A stretch of DNA of 18,250 nt from an uncultured Clostridia bacterium (GCA_945971755.1 CAMFPJ010000015.1:1-18250), one strand, 5' to 3'. Positions 7,209-14,512 are shown, counted from the first letter of the stretch. Notes: a model not told the origin generated them from the sequence alone. Program-made: numbers and translations.

Positions 7209-8539
7209 TGTCAAAACCGGTTGTAGCAGTTGTTGGAAGACCGAATGTGGGTAAATCTACGCTTTTTAATAAACTTTGCGGTCAAAGGCTTGCTATTGTT
7301 GATGATACTCCCGGCGTTACCCGTGACAGAATTTACGGTGACTGTGAGTGGCTTGGCAGAGAGATGCTTTTGATTGATACGGGCGGTATTGAGCCTTATT
7401 CCGACGATATTATTTTAAGTCAGATGCGCCGTCAGGCACAACTCGCTATTGACAGTGCCGATGTTATTATTTTCGTGACAGATGTTCGCACGGGCGTTGT
7501 TGCAACCGATGAAGAGGTTGCCTCCATGCTTCAAAAAAGCGGAAAACCAATAGTCCTTTGCGTTAATAAATCTGACTCGCTGGGCGAACCTCCGGCAGAG
7601 TTTTATGAGTTCTATAATTTAGGACTCGGCGACCCGATTCAGGTTTCTGCCGTACACGGTCACGGCACAGGTGATCTTCTTGACGAAGTAATAAAATATC
7701 TCCCCGAGGAAGAGGAGACAGATGAAGAAACCGACACTGTAAAGGTTGCGGTTATCGGCAAACCCAATGCGGGCAAATCTTCACTTGTAAACAAAATGTC
7801 CGGTGAGGAGAGAATGATTGTTTCCGACATTGCAGGCACAACCCGTGACGCAACCGATACTCTTGTTGAGAATGAGCACGGCTCATTTGTGTTTATTGAC
7901 ACAGCGGGACTTCGGAGAAAAAGCAAGGTTGACGACGCTATTGAAAAATATTCCGTTATCCGTGCAAGAATGGCAGTGGAGAGAGCCAATGTCTGCGTAA
8001 TTATGATTGACGCTACCGAGGGCTTTACGGAGCAGGACTCAAAAGTTGCAGGTATCGCACATGAACTTGGCAAAGCATCGATTATCGCAGTTAATAAATG
8101 GGATTTAGTTGAAAAAGACGGCAAGACAATGGACTCTTTCCGCAAAAAACTTATGAATGATTTTTCGTTTATGTCATACGCACCCATTATCTTTATCTCT
8201 GCTAAAACAGGCCAAAGAATTGACAGGCTTTTTGAGCTTATCAAGTATGTTGACACGCAAAATGCAATGCGCATTTCAACGGGCAAGCTTAATGACGTTT
8301 TGGCATCTGCCACAGCAAGAGTTCAGCCCCCGACAGATAAGGGCAAGCGCCTTAAAATTTATTACATGACTCAGGCCTCCACAAGACCTCCCACGTTTGT
8401 TTGCTTTGTCAATAATAAAGACCTTTTCCATTACAGTTATCAGCGTTATCTTGACAACCGAATTCGTGAGGTTTTCGGACTTGAGGGAACTCCCACAAAA
8501 TTCGTAATTCGTGAGCGAGATAAGAACAATAAAAAATAA
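7208..8539 (+). CDS. der: Ribosome biogenesis GTPase Der (EngA)
   Basis: Essential tandem GTPase needed for 50S subunit maturation; cytosolic and ribosome-associated. Two G domains are complete: the first with G1 GRPNVGKS (10-17), DTPGVTRD for the G2/switch I region, DTGG (G3) and NKSD (120-123); the second with GKPNAGKS (184-191), DIAGTTRD, DTAG and NKWD (296-299). An acidic linker (EEEETDEETD) joins them, and a KH-like RNA-binding domain fills about 350-443. The DNA reads ATGATG at 7205-7210, overlapping the DUF512 stop. GGAGG at 7196-7200 is 7 bases from the second ATG (chosen) and 4 from the first; starting at 7205 would add one Met. In many Clostridia plsY follows der; here the operon ends and a minus-strand gene intervenes. 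Confidence 0.97.
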   Translation: MSKPVVAVVGRPNVGKSTLFNKLCGQRLAIVDDTPGVTRDRIYGDCEWLGREMLLIDTGGIEPYSDDIILSQMRRQAQLAIDSADVIIFVTDVRTGVVATDEEVASMLQKSGKPIVLCVNKSDSLGEPPAEFYEFYNLGLGDPIQVSAVHGHGTGDLLDEVIKYLPEEEETDEETDTVKVAVIGKPNAGKSSLVNKMSGEERMIVSDIAGTTRDATDTLVENEHGSFVFIDTAGLRRKSKVDDAIEKYSVIRARMAVERANVCVIMIDATEGFTEQDSKVAGIAHELGKASIIAVNKWDLVEKDGKTMDSFRKKLMNDFSFMSYAPIIFISAKTGQRIDRLFELIKYVDTQNAMRISTGKLNDVLASATARVQPPTDKGKRLKIYYMTQASTRPPTFVCFVNNKDLFHYSYQRYLDNRIREVFGLEGTPTKFVIRERDKNNKK

Positions 8540-8583
8540 TTAAACAATAGCAAAAGGTAGGGGACACGACCTTACGTCTCGAA

Positions 8584-8622
8584 AAAACACACCCACACAC
8601 TGAAAAGTGCGTGGGTGTGTTT
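8584..8622. terminator. Strong intrinsic terminator shared by der and the minus-strand orphan gene
   Basis: A long stem (about 8585-8601 with 8606-8622, rich in CACACCCAC/GTGGGTGTG, one A-C mismatch) closes a GAAA tetraloop. Reading the minus strand, the stem runs into TTTTTTC, a good terminator directly after the orphan gene stop at 8625. On the plus strand only TTT follows, so it may also serve der, less efficiently. Confidence 0.82.
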
Positions 8623-8624
8623 AA

Positions 8625-9014
8625 TTATTCTTCTTCAATGGGTTCATAGAAAACGCATTCACCATCTAAGGAAATTTTACCCCAATGGCCTTTTAAGTTG
8701 TCTTCTAAATGCTCTTTATAATGCTGACAATTTGCACATTTTTCTTTTACTGTTTTTTCTAAACGCTTACCATATTCATCTTTTGATAAAAGCGTAATAT
8801 CATGTTCGGAAAAAGCTTTAATTCTTGAAGGGTTTACATACACTTCTTTAGTTTCACTTTCAATGAAATATGGTTCTACGCAGTTTTCATCGCAATATTC
8901 TGTTAGCTTAATAAAAGAATTGTAGTTGTTGTTAAGATATTTTGCAAACTCGTCAATGGATCCGATGTTTTCCGGATATTTGAAATAAGCATAATCAATA
9001 GCTAAAACTTTCAT
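8625..9014 (-). CDS. Hypothetical protein with C-terminal Cys/His cluster
   Basis: A 129-residue protein I do not recognise. It begins MKVLAIDYAYFKYPENIG, has a helical, acidic and Asn/Tyr-rich first third, and two nearby cysteines (C41, C45). The C-terminal part carries C93-x2-C96-x-H98 followed by GEC at 118-120, ending EPIEEE; this C-x2-C...C arrangement could bind a metal. No signal peptide or membrane segment is seen, so it is probably cytosolic. The gene is real by context: an AGGAGA ribosome-binding site with good spacing, its own -35/-10 promoter, and a strong terminator just after the stop. It stands alone on the minus strand between two plus-strand housekeeping operons, which suggests a late insertion. 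Function cannot be assigned. Confidence 0.75.
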   Translation of the reverse strand: MKVLAIDYAYFKYPENIGSIDEFAKYLNNNYNSFIKLTEYCDENCVEPYFIESETKEVYVNPSRIKAFSEHDITLLSKDEYGKRLEKTVKEKCANCQHYKEHLEDNLKGHWGKISLDGECVFYEPIEEE

Positions 9015-9031
9015 ATCTTCTCCTAAATGAA

Positions 9032-9070
9032 TTATAAATTTTTCACCTTAAAAATTGTATTTACCAACAT
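9032..9070 (-). CDS. Possible 12-codon leader ORF upstream of the orphan gene
   Basis: On the minus strand an AAGGAG ribosome-binding site (9084-9079) is followed after eight bases by ATG and a 12-codon frame, MLVNTIFKVKNL, then TAA at 9034-9032. The stop lies 17 bases before the orphan gene ATG, and the ORF begins about 23 bases after the predicted transcript start. The ribosome-binding site is as good as or better than that of the main gene, which is why I list it. It may be a leader peptide, a tiny protein or chance; the composition gives no hint of amino-acid-specific attenuation. Confidence 0.4.
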   Translation of the reverse strand: MLVNTIFKVKNL

Positions 9071-9099
9071 AATAATCACTCCTTAAATTCATCAGCTTA

Positions 9100-9128
9100 A
9101 TTTTAACATGTTCAGAATTCTAAATCAA
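9100..9128 (-). promoter_or_regulatory. Promoter of the orphan minus-strand gene, with palindromic spacer
   Basis: On the minus strand TTGATT (9128-9123) and TAAAAT (9105-9100) have a 17-base spacer, and TG one base before the -10 makes it an extended -10. Two perfect 8-bp palindromes, AGAATTCT (9114-9121) and AACATGTT (9105-9112), lie side by side in and at the edge of the spacer, where a repressor could sit. The promoter match is strong; the operator idea is inference. Confidence 0.6.
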
Positions 9129-9174
9129 CCGTATTTTATACTTGAAATTGCATTTGTGAACAAACAGAAAATTA

Positions 9175-9209
9175 TAGAGGAAATAAGACGTTTTGACCTC
9201 TAATTTCCT
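9175..9209. promoter_or_regulatory. Overlapping inverted repeats upstream of the ruvC promoter
   Basis: TAGAGG (9175-9180) is mirrored by CCTCTA (9197-9202), and AGGAAAT (9178-9184) by ATTTCCT (9203-9209). The two pairs overlap and cannot form together. The last arm touches the -35 box of the ruvC promoter, a position typical for an operator or activator site. No LexA-type box (GAAC-N4-GTTC) is seen here. Function not established. Confidence 0.3.
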
Positions 9210-9238
9210 TGACTTAATATACTATTATATGGTACAAT
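9209..9238 (+). promoter_or_regulatory. Promoter of the ruvC to cvpA-like operon
   Basis: TTGACT (9209-9214) and TACAAT (9233-9238) are separated by 18 bases, with TG one base upstream of the -10 (TGGTACAAT). The ruvC ATG is 29 bases downstream of the -10. A second -35-like TTGACC lies at 9193-9198. With no other clear promoter in the following genes, this may drive the whole right-hand operon. Confidence 0.7.
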
Positions 9239-9267
9239 ATATCGAATATAAAGTGAGGTAGTATGTC

Positions 9268-9768
9268 ATGATTATTTTGGGCATCGACCCGGGGTACGCA
9301 ATAGTCGGCTGGGGAGTAATTGAATACACGTCAAACAGGTTCAGTGTTGTCGATTACGGAGCCGTTACTACCGAGGCAGGCACACCGTTTAATGACCGCT
9401 TAAAAGAGGTTTACGACGGAGTTGACAGCATTATTAAACGCTATTCACCCGAGGCCCTCTCAATAGAAAAGCTTTTTTACAACACAAACGCAAAAACCGT
9501 AATTGACGTAGCTCAAGCGAGGGGAGTAATTAACCTTGCGGCTGTGCAGAATAGTATTCCGATTTTTGAATACACTCCCTTGCAGGTAAAGCAAAGCGTT
9601 GTCGGCTACGGCAGAGCAGAAAAAAAGCAGGTTCAGGAAATGACAAGAGTTATTCTGAAACTTGAAAAAATTCCAAAGCCCGATGACACCGCTGACGCTC
9701 TCGCTATGGCAATTTGCCATGCACACGCGAGCGGCTCAATGCTCGGTAAATTAAATCAGTTAAGATAG
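9268..9768 (+). CDS. ruvC: Crossover junction endodeoxyribonuclease RuvC
   Basis: Holliday-junction resolvase, working with the RuvAB branch-migration motor in recombination and repair. The 166-residue length is typical. The RNase H-fold acidic tetrad is complete: D7 in GIDPGYA, E67 in SIEKLF, and D140 and D143 in PDDTADALAMA. The conserved FYNTNAKT loop is present at 70-77, and the C-terminal acidic/alanine helix with ICHAH is normal. Start: ATG with GAGGT at 9255-9259. It is the first gene of a long plus-strand operon, 10 bases before ruvA. In many bacteria a yebC-type gene precedes ruvC; here the orphan minus-strand gene does. Confidence 0.96.
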   Translation: MIILGIDPGYAIVGWGVIEYTSNRFSVVDYGAVTTEAGTPFNDRLKEVYDGVDSIIKRYSPEALSIEKLFYNTNAKTVIDVAQARGVINLAAVQNSIPIFEYTPLQVKQSVVGYGRAEKKQVQEMTRVILKLEKIPKPDDTADALAMAICHAHASGSMLGKLNQLR

Positions 9769-9778
9769 AGGACAGTTT

Positions 9779-10375
9779 ATGTTTTATTCAGTATCAGGCA
9801 ATGTGGCAGATTACGGCACAAATTTTGTTGCAGTTGACTGCAACGGCGTTGCTTTTATGTGCTTCACAAGTTCGCAAACAGCAGTAAAATGCTCAATTAT
9901 CGGTGAAAAGGTTACACTTTACACATATCTTAATGTTCGCGAAGATGCAATTGAACTTTACGGATTTTACGACAAAAATGAACTCGATTGCTTCAAAATG
10001 CTCATAGGCGTTTCGGGTGTTGGCGCAAAAATGGCGCTTTCACTTCTTTCCGAGTACACGCCCGACAAAATTATTTTAAGCATTGCGGCAGGGGACTATA
10101 AAGCCCTTACAAAAGCCTCGGGAATCGGCACAAAGCTTGCACAAAGAATTACCTTAGAGCTTAAGGATAAAATCGGCTCACTTTCTGCCGATAATGCCGA
10201 GGAAGTTTCGGCAGTTGCCTCGATTTCACAAAACAGTAACACGGGTGAGGCGGTTGCGGCTCTTGTAATGCTCGGATACAGTCAGTCCGAGGCGTCTGTT
10301 GCGGTAAGCGGTCTTGACCCGTCAAATTCAGTTGAAGAACTTATTAAACAAGCCTTGAAATTGCTTTCAAAATAG
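9779..10375 (+). CDS. ruvA: Holliday junction branch migration protein RuvA
   Basis: Junction-binding subunit that tetramerises on Holliday junctions and loads RuvB hexamers. The 198 residues show the standard three-part layout: N-terminal OB-fold (about 1-63, starting MFYSVSGNV), two helix-hairpin-helix motifs (LIGVSGVGAKMALSLL, about 75-90, and TKASGIGTKLAQRITLELK, about 111-129), a flexible linker rich in Ser/Ala (135-155) and the small C-terminal RuvB-binding domain (about 156-198, EAVAALVMLGYS). Start: ATG with AGAGGA overlapping the ruvC stop, six bases upstream. It is nine bases from ruvB. All expected elements are present. Confidence 0.96.
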   Translation: MFYSVSGNVADYGTNFVAVDCNGVAFMCFTSSQTAVKCSIIGEKVTLYTYLNVREDAIELYGFYDKNELDCFKMLIGVSGVGAKMALSLLSEYTPDKIILSIAAGDYKALTKASGIGTKLAQRITLELKDKIGSLSADNAEEVSAVASISQNSNTGEAVAALVMLGYSQSEASVAVSGLDPSNSVEELIKQALKLLSK

Positions 10376-10384
10376 GAGTAAATT

Positions 10385-11407
10385 ATGGATTTTGATAATA
10401 ACGAAAATCGTTTTGTAACTCCCGATTTTACCGAAACCGATAAAGATATTGAAAACTCTCTCCGCCCGAAAACATTGAATGAGTATATCGGGCAGGAAAA
10501 GGTTAAAGAGAATTTGAAAATCTATATTGACGCGGCTAAAAATCGTGGCGAAACACTTGACCATGTTTTGCTTTACGGCCCACCCGGGCTCGGTAAAACA
10601 ACTCTTGCGGGAATTATTGCAAATGAAATGGGAGTTCAAATCAGAGTAACAAGCGGCCCCGCCATTGAAAAGCCGGGTGACCTTGCCGCACTTCTCACAA
10701 ATCTTAATGACGGCGACGTTTTATTTATTGACGAAATTCACCGTCTTTCCCGTGCGGTTGAAGAGGTGCTTTACCCCGCAATGGAGGATAATGCCCTTGA
10801 TATCATCATCGGTAAAGGTCCTTCAGCCCGTTCAATTCGTCTTGACTTGCCTCGATTTACTCTTGTGGGTGCAACTACAAGGGCAGGTCAGTTAACAGCT
10901 CCGCTGCGTGACCGCTTCGGTGTAATTCTTAGACTTGAACTTTATACACCTGAAGAACTTGCGGAAATTGTAAAGAGAAGCGCAGGAATTCTTGACATTT
11001 TCACGGAAGATGACGGGGCGCTTGAAATTGCCTCACGTTCAAGAGGCACACCGAGAATTGCCAACAGACTTCTTAAACGTGCAAGGGACTTTGCACAGGT
11101 TATGAGTAACGGCGTTATCAGCCGTGACAATGCAAAAATAGCTCTCGGCAGAATGGAAATTGACGAAAAAGGACTTGACAATATTGACCGCTTAATGCTT
11201 ACAACAATGATAAGAAATTTCAACGGCGGTCCCGTAGGCCTTGAAACAATCGCCGCAACCATAGGCGAGGAGGCAGTTACCATTGAGGATGTTTACGAAC
11301 CGTATTTAATGCAAATCGGTTTCCTCGCAAAAACCCCAAGGGGCAGAGTTGCCACTCCCCTTGCTTATAAACATTTGCATTTAGAGCAACAAACATCATT
11401 ACTCTGA
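10385..11407 (+). CDS. ruvB: Holliday junction branch migration DNA helicase RuvB
   Basis: AAA+ motor ATPase that drives branch migration with RuvA. The 340-residue product has an N-terminal segment ending in SLRPKTLNEYIGQ (25-37), Walker A GPPGLGKT (65-72), Walker B LFIDEIHR (113-120), sensor 1 region GATTRAG (163-169), the RDRFG segment with the arginine finger (175-179), and the C-terminal winged-helix domain (about 265-340) with GGPVGLETIA and LAKTPRGRVATP. Start: ATG with AGGAGT seven bases upstream. It lies 16 bases before glmM and no terminator is seen in between, so glmM is probably in the same transcript. Confidence 0.97.
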   Translation: MDFDNNENRFVTPDFTETDKDIENSLRPKTLNEYIGQEKVKENLKIYIDAAKNRGETLDHVLLYGPPGLGKTTLAGIIANEMGVQIRVTSGPAIEKPGDLAALLTNLNDGDVLFIDEIHRLSRAVEEVLYPAMEDNALDIIIGKGPSARSIRLDLPRFTLVGATTRAGQLTAPLRDRFGVILRLELYTPEELAEIVKRSAGILDIFTEDDGALEIASRSRGTPRIANRLLKRARDFAQVMSNGVISRDNAKIALGRMEIDEKGLDNIDRLMLTTMIRNFNGGPVGLETIAATIGEEAVTIEDVYEPYLMQIGFLAKTPRGRVATPLAYKHLHLEQQTSLL

Positions 11408-11423
11408 TAAGGAGATTTATATT

Positions 11424-12773
11424 ATGGGAAGATTATTCGGAACAGACGGAGCAAGAGGCGTTGCAAACAGTGAGCTGTCTTGCGAACTCGCAATGAAAAT
11501 CGGCCGTGCAGCCGCAATGGTGCTTACCGAAAGCTGCTCACATAAACCTAAAGTTTTAATCGGTATGGACACAAGAGCTTCGTCACACATGCTCGCCTCA
11601 GCAATCGGCGCAGGTCTTTGTTCGGTGGGCGCAGACGTTCTCATTCTTGACGTTGTGCCCACTCCGGCAGTTGCATTCCTTGTTAAAGAATACGAATATG
11701 ATGCAGGTGTGATGATTTCAGCATCACACAACCCATGTGAATATAACGGAATTAAAATTTTCCAGTACAACGGCTATAAATTACCTGATGAGCTTGAAAA
11801 TGAAATCGAAGAAATTATTCTCGATGAAACAAAATTGCCGCCTGTAATGCTTGGCGGTGATGTGGGCAGAATTCATTTTTCGGAAACAGCAGTTGACGAT
11901 TACATTTTCCATTTGGCAATGACCTCAGACGGAGACTTTAAGGGCATGAAAATTGCTCTTGACTGTGCAAACGGCTCATCATCAGTTACTGCTAAAGCGC
12001 TCTTCACCCGTTTGGGAGCCGAGTGTCATATCATAAATGCAGAACCAAACGGTACGAATATCAATGAAAACTGTGGCTCTACTCACATGGAGGGTCTTCA
12101 AAAATACGTTGTTGAGAATAAGTGCGATATCGGCTTTGCCTTTGACGGCGACGCTGACAGAATGCTTATTGTTGACGAAAACGGCGAAATAGTTGACGGC
12201 GATAAGATTATTGCAATCTGCTCAAAATATATGAAGCAAAAAGGCCATCTGAAAAAAGATACCGCTGTTGTTACCGTTATGAGTAATATGGGATTTTTCA
12301 AATTCTGTGAAGAAAACGGAATTCACTGTGAAAAAACAAAGGTCGGTGACAGATATGTCCTTGAAAATATGGTTGCTAACGGATATTCAATAGGCGGTGA
12401 GCAGTCAGGTCACATTATCTTCCTTGACCATGCCACAACAGGTGACGGACAAATGTCCGCAATTCAGGTTTTGAACGTTCTTAAAAGAACGGGAAAAAAG
12501 ATTTCGGAGCTTGCTTCCGAAATGCAGGTTTTCCCGCAGGTTCTTATCAACGTGCGTGTCTCCAACTTCGGCAAAACAAGACTCGAGAAAGATGAAGAGG
12601 TTCAGCTTGCAATTCGCGAGGCAAGTGAGGAACTCGGAAATGACGGCCGTGTTCTTGTTCGTGTTTCGGGCACGGAACCGCTTGTGCGTGTTATGCTTGA
12701 GGGTAAAGATTACGACAAAATTAAGTATTTGGCTGAGTGTATCGCAAAGGTTGTTGAAGAAAGGTTAGTATAA
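11424..12773 (+). CDS. glmM: Phosphoglucosamine mutase
   Basis: Converts glucosamine 6-phosphate to glucosamine 1-phosphate on the way to UDP-GlcNAc for peptidoglycan. The 449-residue alpha-D-phosphohexomutase starts MGRLFGTDGARGVAN, diagnostic for GlmM. The phosphoserine active site is S101 in MISASHNPCEYNGIK; the magnesium-binding loop is DGDADR (241-246); a sugar-binding GGEQSGH loop and the C-terminal phosphate-binding RVSGTEPLVRV complete the four domains. Start: ATG with AAGGAGA at 11409-11415. The stop TAA shares one base with the ATG of the next gene, implying coupled translation. In B. subtilis glmM follows cdaA-cdaR; here it follows ruvB, and no cyclic-di-AMP cyclase is nearby in the window. 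Confidence 0.96.
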   Translation: MGRLFGTDGARGVANSELSCELAMKIGRAAAMVLTESCSHKPKVLIGMDTRASSHMLASAIGAGLCSVGADVLILDVVPTPAVAFLVKEYEYDAGVMISASHNPCEYNGIKIFQYNGYKLPDELENEIEEIILDETKLPPVMLGGDVGRIHFSETAVDDYIFHLAMTSDGDFKGMKIALDCANGSSSVTAKALFTRLGAECHIINAEPNGTNINENCGSTHMEGLQKYVVENKCDIGFAFDGDADRMLIVDENGEIVDGDKIIAICSKYMKQKGHLKKDTAVVTVMSNMGFFKFCEENGIHCEKTKVGDRYVLENMVANGYSIGGEQSGHIIFLDHATTGDGQMSAIQVLNVLKRTGKKISELASEMQVFPQVLINVRVSNFGKTRLEKDEEVQLAIREASEELGNDGRVLVRVSGTEPLVRVMLEGKDYDKIKYLAECIAKVVEERLV

Positions 12774-13645
12774 TGCGAGTTGCTGATAAATGGCAGGACT
12801 ATGAACTTATAGATTGCTCCTGCGGCGACAGGCTGGAGAGATGGGGTAATATCACTCTTATCCGTCCTGACCCGCAGGTTATTTGGAAAACCGAAAAAGA
12901 GCATAAGCTTTGGTATAATGCAGACGCAATTTACCACCGTTCAAATTCGGGCGGCGGAAATTGGGAAATAAAACATAAAATTCCAAATTTCTGGACTGTA
13001 AATTACAGAGATTTAACGTTCAACATTAAAACAATGGGGTTTAAGCATACAGGTCTTTTTCCCGAACAGGCTGTTAACTGGGATTTAACTGCGGATATAA
13101 TTAAAAACGCAGGTCGTGAGGTAAAAGTACTAAACTTATTTGCTTATACAGGCGGAGCAACCGTTTCCGCACTTAAAGCAGGCGCTTCGGTTGTTCATGT
13201 TGACGCGTCAAAGGGTATGACCCTTTGGGCAAAGGAAAATGCCGTTTCTTCAGGCGTTGCAGAAAAGCCGGTTCGCTGGATAGTTGATGACTGCATAAAA
13301 TTTGTTCAGCGTGAAATACGCAGAGGCAACCGTTATGACATTATTATTATGGACCCGCCGTCTTACGGCAGAGGCCCGGGCGGTGAGGTTTGGAAACTGG
13401 AAAACGAAGTTTACGGCTTTGTTGAGCTTTGTTCGAAGGTACTTTCCGACGACCCGCTTATGATGCTCATAAACTCTTATACTACGGGTCTTTCGCCGTC
13501 AGTCATGGAATACATTTTAGGTGCAACCATTAAAAAGAAATTCGGGGGAACTGTCACAGGCAGTGAAATCGGTCTTAAAACATCTTCAAAAGGCCTTGTG
13601 CTTCCGTGCGGTGCATCTGCTATTTGGTCTAAAAATAAACTATAA
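12773..13645 (+). CDS. Class I SAM-dependent methyltransferase (RlmI/RlmK-like, probable rRNA target)
   Basis: A 290-residue Rossmann-fold methyltransferase. An N-terminal beta-rich part (about 1-90, with GNITLIRPDPQVIW) precedes the catalytic domain: SAM-binding motif I NLFAYTGGATVSALKAGA (121-138), acidic residue D144 in VHVDASKG after the next strand, D172-D173 in WIVDDCIKF, and motif IV DPPSYGRGPGG (194-204). The NLFAYTGG and DPPSYGRG forms place it near the COG1092 family of 23S rRNA methyltransferases, but the PUA domain of classical RlmI is absent and the expected catalytic cysteine context is not clear, so the target is uncertain. Start: ATG overlapping the glmM stop by one base, with AAGG eight bases upstream. 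Nine bases separate it from ecfA1. Confidence 0.85.
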   Translation: MRVADKWQDYELIDCSCGDRLERWGNITLIRPDPQVIWKTEKEHKLWYNADAIYHRSNSGGGNWEIKHKIPNFWTVNYRDLTFNIKTMGFKHTGLFPEQAVNWDLTADIIKNAGREVKVLNLFAYTGGATVSALKAGASVVHVDASKGMTLWAKENAVSSGVAEKPVRWIVDDCIKFVQREIRRGNRYDIIIMDPPSYGRGPGGEVWKLENEVYGFVELCSKVLSDDPLMMLINSYTTGLSPSVMEYILGATIKKKFGGTVTGSEIGLKTSSKGLVLPCGASAIWSKNKL

Positions 13646-13654
13646 GGAAAAATT

Positions 13655-14509
13655 ATGTCAGATACAATTTTGAAATTCCAAAACGTCACATTTCGTTATG
13701 ATGGCGACGAGGGCAAAATATTACCGCCTGCGGTAGAAGACCTTTCCCTTGAAATAAAAAAAGGCGAGTTTGTAGCTTTTCTCGGTCATAACGGCTCGGG
13801 TAAATCAACGGTTGCCAAGCTTTCCAACGGACTTGTTGTTCCCGAATCGGGTGATGTTTACGTTCTCGGTATGAACACAAAAAACGAGGACGATGACATT
13901 AAAATTAAACAAACAGTCGGAGTTGTGTTCCAAAACCCCGACAACCAAATCGTCGCAACAATAGTTGAAGAGGATGTTGCTTTCGGCCCTGAAAATTTGG
14001 GAATTGAGCCGAGTGAAATTCGCAGGCGTGTTGACGAAGCGTTAAAGGTTGTGGGAATGTATAAATACCGAATGCACGAGCCGCATAAGCTTTCCGGAGG
14101 TCAAAAACAGCGTGTGGCAATCGCCGGGATAATCGCAATGGAGCCGCAGTGTATCGTTCTTGACGAACCGACTGCTATGCTTGACCCTGAGGGCAGGCGT
14201 GACGTAATGAAAGCTATGAAACGCTTAAACTGCGAACTCGGCATTACGGTTGTGTTTATCACACATTATATGGAAGAAGCCTGTCAGGCTGACAGGATAA
14301 TAGTTATGGATGATTCCCATTTAGTGCTTGACGGCACTCCCCGTGAAGTTTTTTCGGATGTTGACCGTATTCGAGGTTTGGGGCTTGACGTTCCGCAAAC
14401 CTGTGCGCTTGCGAAAATGCTTAAAGATGACGGAATAGATATTCACGGTGATTCTTTAGGCGTAGATGAACTCGTAAATTCTTTAGCAGAAATTCTTAAC
14501 AGAGGTTAA
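13655..14509 (+). CDS. ecfA1: Energy-coupling factor transporter ATPase EcfA1
   Basis: First of the paired ABC ATPases of a group II ECF transporter, which powers uptake of vitamins or metal ions through exchangeable S components. In the 284 residues: Walker A GHNGSGKST (44-52), Q-loop VFQNPDNQ (91-98), signature LSGGQKQRVAIAG (146-158), Walker B CIVLDEPT (166-173), and the switch histidine in FITHYMEEA (H204). The C-terminal extension after about 235 is typical of EcfA1. Start: ATG with AAGGAAA upstream. Three bases separate its stop from ecfA2. The EcfA1 versus EcfA2 assignment follows gene order and the QNPDNQ form. Confidence 0.95.
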   Translation: MSDTILKFQNVTFRYDGDEGKILPPAVEDLSLEIKKGEFVAFLGHNGSGKSTVAKLSNGLVVPESGDVYVLGMNTKNEDDDIKIKQTVGVVFQNPDNQIVATIVEEDVAFGPENLGIEPSEIRRRVDEALKVVGMYKYRMHEPHKLSGGQKQRVAIAGIIAMEPQCIVLDEPTAMLDPEGRRDVMKAMKRLNCELGITVVFITHYMEEACQADRIIVMDDSHLVLDGTPREVFSDVDRIRGLGLDVPQTCALAKMLKDDGIDIHGDSLGVDELVNSLAEILNRG

Positions 14510-14512
14510 AAA

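Noticed and set aside
7660..8313. A 217-codon open frame on the minus strand inside der
   Set aside because: It lies wholly within the conserved der coding region; its translation is Ser/Ile/Thr-rich low-complexity sequence with no family signature, as expected from an antisense shadow.
9104..9113. AACATGTT region as an SOS LexA box for ruvC
   Set aside because: Spacing is GAAC-N2-GTT instead of GAAC-N4-GTTC, and it lies in the orphan gene's promoter, about 100 bases upstream of the ruvC -35.
9015..9267. Riboswitch or CRISPR-like array in the longest gene-free stretch
   Set aside because: No repeated spacer units or known riboswitch core could be seen; the stretch is explained by two divergent promoters and a leader.
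10942..11283. Minus-strand open frame inside ruvB
   Set aside because: Antisense shadow of the RuvB C-terminal region, composed mainly of Ser/Ile/Leu.
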